A stretch of DNA of 53,623 bases from Chloroflexota bacterium (GTDB taxonomy: Bacteria; Chloroflexota; Anaerolineae; Aggregatilineales; Phototrophicaceae). Within the stretch, counting starts at the first letter, position 1. Every line of letters starts with the position of its first letter. Both the position numbers and the translations under genes were made by a program. The notes under the pieces were generated by a model that was given only the letters and a program-made list of their open reading frames with translations, was not told the DNA's origin and searched no databases. The stretch spans positions 1 through 53,623 of the forward strand of contig WTGB01000164.1 in NCBI GenBank assembly GCA_011523735.1. Direction: 5' to 3'. This document shows positions 50,405 through 53,623 of the stretch, one piece after another.

Positions 50405-52117
50405 CTACATACGCGTCCAATCGGCGATATTCCAGAGTTCGGAATCCCAGGCGTTCATGTCGACGCCGCTGATTGTATTGGCGTGGGCGGAGACACTGGC
50501 GCGGAAGACCAAGGGAATCATGACGCCGTTCTGCACCAGCATGTCATTCATCTGGATCGTCAGCGCGATGCGGCCTTCGGCCGAGGCGGTGGCTGCCATT
50601 TCGTCCAGCAGCGCGTCGAATTCCTCGCTATACCAACGCGGCACGTTGGAGCCGCCCCATTTGTTCCAAGGACCGGGAATCTCGGTGGTACGCCAGTTGC
50701 CCAGATAAGGTTCCATATCGGTGCCATTGGAGCCGTTGGTGTACATCTCGATATCGGTGTAGAACTTGGCGTAGGTATCGGGGCTGGCGACATCGCCGCC
50801 GAAGAAGACCGAAGCGCTGATATTGCGGAGTTCGGTCTCGATGCCGATTTCGCTCCACCATTGCTTGATCAAAGCCTGCGTGTTTTGGCGCACGGCGTTG
50901 GTCGAAGTCTGGTAAGAAACCATCAGCGGAATGCCCATGTACTCGCGAATGCCATCGCCATCGCTGTCCATGATGCCTGCTTCATCCAGCAGCGCGTTGG
51001 CGCCGTCGATGTCTTGCGTCAGGCAGGCATCGTTATTGGGCGAGGCAACCGAGGGCGGACCGGAGATAACATTGCAAGTGGCGACGCCGCCTGCGCCATA
51101 GAGCTGTGTGGCGATAGTATTACGGTCAATCGCCAGCGACATGGCTTGCCAGATCGCGTCCACTTGCAGGAAGGGATGCGGGTTGGCGTTATCCGCCATC
51201 CAAACCGAGCGCGTTTCGGCATCCAACATGGGATCTGGATTTGTCTGATTCACCATCAGCCGTTCCACATTGTTGGCGTAGCCGGCGATGACTGTGCCAT
51301 TGCCAGCCGCTTCCATCGCGGAAAGGACCGCGGGAGAGATCTGCAAGTTCCAGGCGTAGTCCGCTTCACCGGTTTCCAGCACCGCGCGAGCAGCCGATTC
51401 GGCATCGCCGCCGCCCTTGAAGACCTGACGGCTGAAATGGGGCTTGCCCTCTTCGCGGAAGTTGGGGTTGGCGGTATAGGTTACGACATCGTTAACGCGG
51501 AAGTCTTCCACGACGTAGGGACCGGTGCCGATGGGACCGAAGTTCTGTTCCGAGCATTCCAGCGACGCGGCGCCGATGCAATCTTCAAACTGCGCCTTTT
51601 GAATGATCGGCGTAAGGAAACCGACGAAGGGTCCGTAGGGGAAGGGCTTGGGACCAGAGAAGGTGATCTTGACTGTCATATCATCAAGCGCTTCGATCGA
51701 TTCCACGCCGTCAAACTGGCTGAGTACCGTGCAGCCCGTTTCCGGATGCAAGCAGAATTCACCGCTGAAGACGACATCGTGGGCGGTCAGGGGGCTGCCA
51801 TCGGACCAGAGGATGCCTTCGCTAAGCGTCCAGGTGATGGTGGTTAAATCCTCGGATACGCCGCCGTTTTCAACAGTCGGAATCTCGTCAACCAGCCAGG
51901 GCACCATTTCTCCCGCCGGGTTGTAGCGCGCCAAGGGTTCCAAGACGGAGGCGGCCGCTTCAAACTCCTTGGTGCCAGTGCCGAGATAGGGGTTCATCTG
52001 CGACGCCGCCTGCCAAAACAAGATGGTGACAGTATCTTCACTTTGGGCTATGGCGGCTCCCCCGAAGGACGACAACACCATAACCGCGATCAATAAAACG
52101 GTGAGTTTGGTCTTCAT
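50405..52117 (-). CDS. Peptide ABC transporter substrate-binding protein (family 5)
   Basis: A 570-residue DppA/OppA-type binding protein. The signal peptide is MKTKLTVLLIAVMVLSSFGGAAIAQ (1-25), without lipobox. Typical segments are LTAHDVVFSGEF (about 117-128), IGTGPYVVEDFRVNDVVTY (about 197-215), and a long C-terminal lobe with INDMLVQNGVMIPLVFRASVSAHANTISGVDMNAWDSELWN. GAGGAAAA lies upstream of ATG 52117. It is closely related to the partial protein at 52946 and probably belonged to one operon with the DppB/DppC permeases; the terminator and the GxxExxY cassette now lie between them. The ligand is unknown. Confidence 0.93.
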   Translation of the reverse strand: MKTKLTVLLIAVMVLSSFGGAAIAQSEDTVTILFWQAASQMNPYLGTGTKEFEAAASVLEPLARYNPAGEMVPWLVDEIPTVENGGVSEDLTTITWTLSEGILWSDGSPLTAHDVVFSGEFCLHPETGCTVLSQFDGVESIEALDDMTVKITFSGPKPFPYGPFVGFLTPIIQKAQFEDCIGAASLECSEQNFGPIGTGPYVVEDFRVNDVVTYTANPNFREEGKPHFSRQVFKGGGDAESAARAVLETGEADYAWNLQISPAVLSAMEAAGNGTVIAGYANNVERLMVNQTNPDPMLDAETRSVWMADNANPHPFLQVDAIWQAMSLAIDRNTIATQLYGAGGVATCNVISGPPSVASPNNDACLTQDIDGANALLDEAGIMDSDGDGIREYMGIPLMVSYQTSTNAVRQNTQALIKQWWSEIGIETELRNISASVFFGGDVASPDTYAKFYTDIEMYTNGSNGTDMEPYLGNWRTTEIPGPWNKWGGSNVPRWYSEEFDALLDEMAATASAEGRIALTIQMNDMLVQNGVMIPLVFRASVSAHANTISGVDMNAWDSELWNIADWTRM

Positions 52118-52251
52118 GTTTTCCTCGCTGAATTAAATTGATAGTTTGAGATTGTACAGCAAGCGCGATTATACCGAAAAAACCGTCGATTTCGCAAATT
52201 CGAACCCCGATTCGAAAAGAGAGCCGCGGGGCGGGGCGGTGACTCGCTCTT

Positions 52252-52794
52252 TCAAAGCGAACTCGGCATCAATCCGCCATTGTCCACAAAATAATCATCG
52301 TCGTCCCACCGCGCCGGATTCGCGATAATGTACTCGCGAATCCGCTGAAGGTCAGATTCCGTCCGAATGACATGTTCATAATAGTTGCGCTGCCACACCG
52401 GGATTGATGTCGAAGCGCCGGATTTGCGAACGCGCTTCGTAACGATGGATTTGAAGTGCCCAATGATCTGTCCCAAAGAACCCGGCGCATTGCCGCCTGC
52501 CCGAGCATTTGAAAGCGCGCTAGTTGCGGAGGTAGGCGCGTCATCCACAATCAGCAGAATGCAATGCAAATGATTTGGCATGATGACAAAATCATCCAAC
52601 TGAACATTGGAACGAACTCTCTCCGTCCGCCGCCACTCATCTTGCACAATCCTGCCCCATGCATTCAGAATCATCACGCCATTCTTGACAGCGCCCAACA
52701 GACAAGACCGCTGATAGGTGCAAATCGTGACAAAATAGGCGCCGTTCTGGCGATAATCGTAGCCTTTCAGGCGCAGGTTCCGGCGGGAGTGCAT
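52252..52794 (-). CDS. REP-associated tyrosine transposase (RAYT, TnpA_REP-like)
   Basis: A 180-residue Y1 transposase. The start NLRLKGYDYRQNGAYFVTICTYQR is the family opening; the HUH motif is in IMPNHLHCILLI (His-x-His at about 75-77), and the catalytic Tyr lies in the C-terminal WQRNYYEHVIRTESDLQRIREYI (about 138-160). This family acts on single-stranded REP hairpins with a conserved tetranucleotide foot, and the window holds eight or more matching hairpins, one of them just upstream of the gene. It has no IS ends of its own. ATG 52794 is preferred to TTG 52809. The gene sits between two paralogous binding-protein genes. Confidence 0.9.
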   Translation of the reverse strand: MHSRRNLRLKGYDYRQNGAYFVTICTYQRSCLLGAVKNGVMILNAWGRIVQDEWRRTERVRSNVQLDDFVIMPNHLHCILLIVDDAPTSATSALSNARAGGNAPGSLGQIIGHFKSIVTKRVRKSGASTSIPVWQRNYYEHVIRTESDLQRIREYIIANPARWDDDDYFVDNGGLMPSSL

Positions 52795-52833
52795 GGATAC
52801 CAGTCTCAATTGGGCGAGTAGGTTATGTCCTGT

Positions 52834-52862
52834 TAGGGGCGAGTCACCGCCTCGCCCCTACG
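52834..52862. repeat. REP hairpin next to the RAYT gene
   Basis: Perfect 10-bp arms TAGGGGCGAG (52834-52843) and CTCGCCCCTA (52851-52860) around a 7-base loop, CTAC at 52858-52861. It lies 40 bases upstream of the RAYT start codon. Confidence 0.8.
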
Positions 52863-52884
52863 ATGATATGCGTTTTGATACTTT

Positions 52885-52920
52885 TATTAAAGAAAAGAGG
52901 CGTAGCATGACTACGCCTCT
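52885..52920 (-). terminator. Rho-independent terminator after the partial binding-protein gene
   Basis: On the minus strand AGAGGCGTAG and CTACGCCTCT form a perfect 10-bp stem with a 5-base loop, followed by TTTTCTTT. It lies 25 bases after the stop of the gene at 52946. Confidence 0.9.
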
Positions 52921-52945
52921 CCCCGAAGATTGCCATCTAGCTGGA

Positions 52946-53623
52946 TTACATATCGGCGCGATACCAGTCTTGCACGTTCCACATTTCCGAATCCCAGCCG
53001 TTCATGTCGACGCCGCCCAGCGAATTGCTGTGGGCGGAGACGCTGCCGCGGAAGACCAGCGGGATCAAGGCGCCGCCTTCAATCAGCAGGTCATTCATCT
53101 GCCGGACGATGGCCGCGCGCGCTTCCACGCCACCGGTTTTCGTCAGTTGTTCGTAGAGCGCATCGTATTCGGGATTGCAGTGCCGCGGAACATTCCGCCC
53201 AAGCCAGCCATTGTCGGGGTTGGGGTCGGCGCCACAGATCCAGCGGACCATGAAGGTCTCGGCATCGGGACCGCTGGTGCCACTGGTGAACATCTGAATG
53301 TCGCTGTAGAACTTCTGGTAGGTATCGGGGCTGGCCGGGTCGCCACCGAAGAAGACGGCGGCGTCGATATTGCGCAGCTCAGTCTCGACGCCAATCTCGC
53401 TCCACCACTGCTTGATCAGCGCCTGCGTGTTCTGGCGCACGGCATTGGTCGAGGTCTGATACTGAACGCGCAAGGGAACGCCATTGGCTTCGCGGATGCC
53501 GTCGCCGTCGGTGTCCATAATCCCAGCCTCATCGAGGATGGCGTTTGCACCGGCGATATCTTGCGAGCAGCCGAGGTAAGTTTCCGACACGTTGACGGGC
53601 GGGCCATTCACCATGTTGCAAGC
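52946..53623 (-). CDS. Peptide ABC transporter substrate-binding protein, partial (second paralog)
   Basis: The C-terminal part (about 225 residues) of a family 5 binding protein; the start lies beyond the window. It aligns over its whole length with the C-terminal third of the protein at 50405: DGDGIREANGVPLRVQYQTSTNAVRQNTQALIKQWWSEIGVETELRNIDAAVFFGGDPASPDTYQKFYSDI and a similar end (INxGxALIPLVFRGSVSAHSNSLGGVDMNGWDSEMWN) in segments, differing by substitutions. The final residues are WYRADM. It is a diverged tandem paralog, separated by the RAYT gene and REP. Confidence 0.9.
   Translation of the reverse strand, partial: ACNMVNGPPVNVSETYLGCSQDIAGANAILDEAGIMDTDGDGIREANGVPLRVQYQTSTNAVRQNTQALIKQWWSEIGVETELRNIDAAVFFGGDPASPDTYQKFYSDIQMFTSGTSGPDAETFMVRWICGADPNPDNGWLGRNVPRHCNPEYDALYEQLTKTGGVEARAAIVRQMNDLLIEGGALIPLVFRGSVSAHSNSLGGVDMNGWDSEMWNVQDWYRADM

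Noticed and set aside
1..53623. tRNA and rRNA genes, prophage and integrated plasmid signatures
   Set aside because: I saw no cloverleaf-like sequence, rRNA segment, integrase, phage structural gene or plasmid replication gene.

Overview
The window looks like a chromosomal piece of an uncultured, moderately GC-rich bacterium, most likely a member of the Chloroflexota (Anaerolineae-like). The reasons are the transaldolase/phosphoglucose isomerase fusion, the SCO1664 / DUF3090 / MSMEG_4193-type phosphatase trio known from Actinobacteria and Chloroflexi, large acidic TPR proteins, several ABC solute-binding systems, and many short dispersed palindromic repeats between genes. The lineage is inferred from gene content only. 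No rRNA, tRNA, CRISPR array, prophage or classical insertion sequence is visible.

Layout. 1-5127 (minus): end of a secreted protein, a GH5 glycosidase with a C-terminal membrane anchor, and the uncharacterised trio with a Uma2 endonuclease gene inserted in it. 5263-8513 (plus): an orphan DUF692/MNIO-like enzyme, a GT-C-type membrane protein and a cold-shock protein. 8597-20768 (minus): tal-pgi, an ABC-2 permease, a transglutaminase-like protein, a decayed retropepsin-like gene, mutY, two acidic WL-motif/TPR proteins and an APH-type kinase. 21037-25579 (minus): a compact, apparently zinc-responsive operon (Fur/Zur repressor, PLP-fold-like protein, degenerate COG0523 protein, COG0523 GTPase, WD40 protein) behind two strong palindromic operators. 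25891-33816: surE, phytanoyl-CoA dioxygenase-like, FtsX-type permease, LLM oxidoreductase, GT2, acetamidase and NIPSNAP. 34253-37654 (plus): phosphoesterase, MntR/DtxR-type regulator, pdxT, an acidic protein and a sugar nucleotidyltransferase. 38047-41573: a sugar ABC importer (binding protein and two permeases, no ATPase). 41811-44512: a TIR-membrane protein, a flavin monooxygenase and a TolB-like protein, tightly coupled. 44806-46952 (minus): queuosine-precursor transporter, Ada-like methyltransferase, small protein. 47059-47637 (minus): a peroxidase-related CMD protein whose second catalytic Cys is an in-frame TGA, probably selenocysteine. 47793-53623 (minus): an oligopeptide-type ABC system and a second, partial binding protein, interrupted by a GxxExxY cassette and a REP-associated (RAYT) transposase.

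The most interesting signals are the probable CxxU selenoprotein with a SECIS-like hairpin, the zinc operon with two partner proteins that look like degenerate enzymes, and a layered set of short mobile repeats: REP hairpins with a GTAG foot plus a RAYT gene, a 137-bp MITE present twice with about 94% identity, and a GxxExxY cassette bounded by 33-bp inverted repeats.
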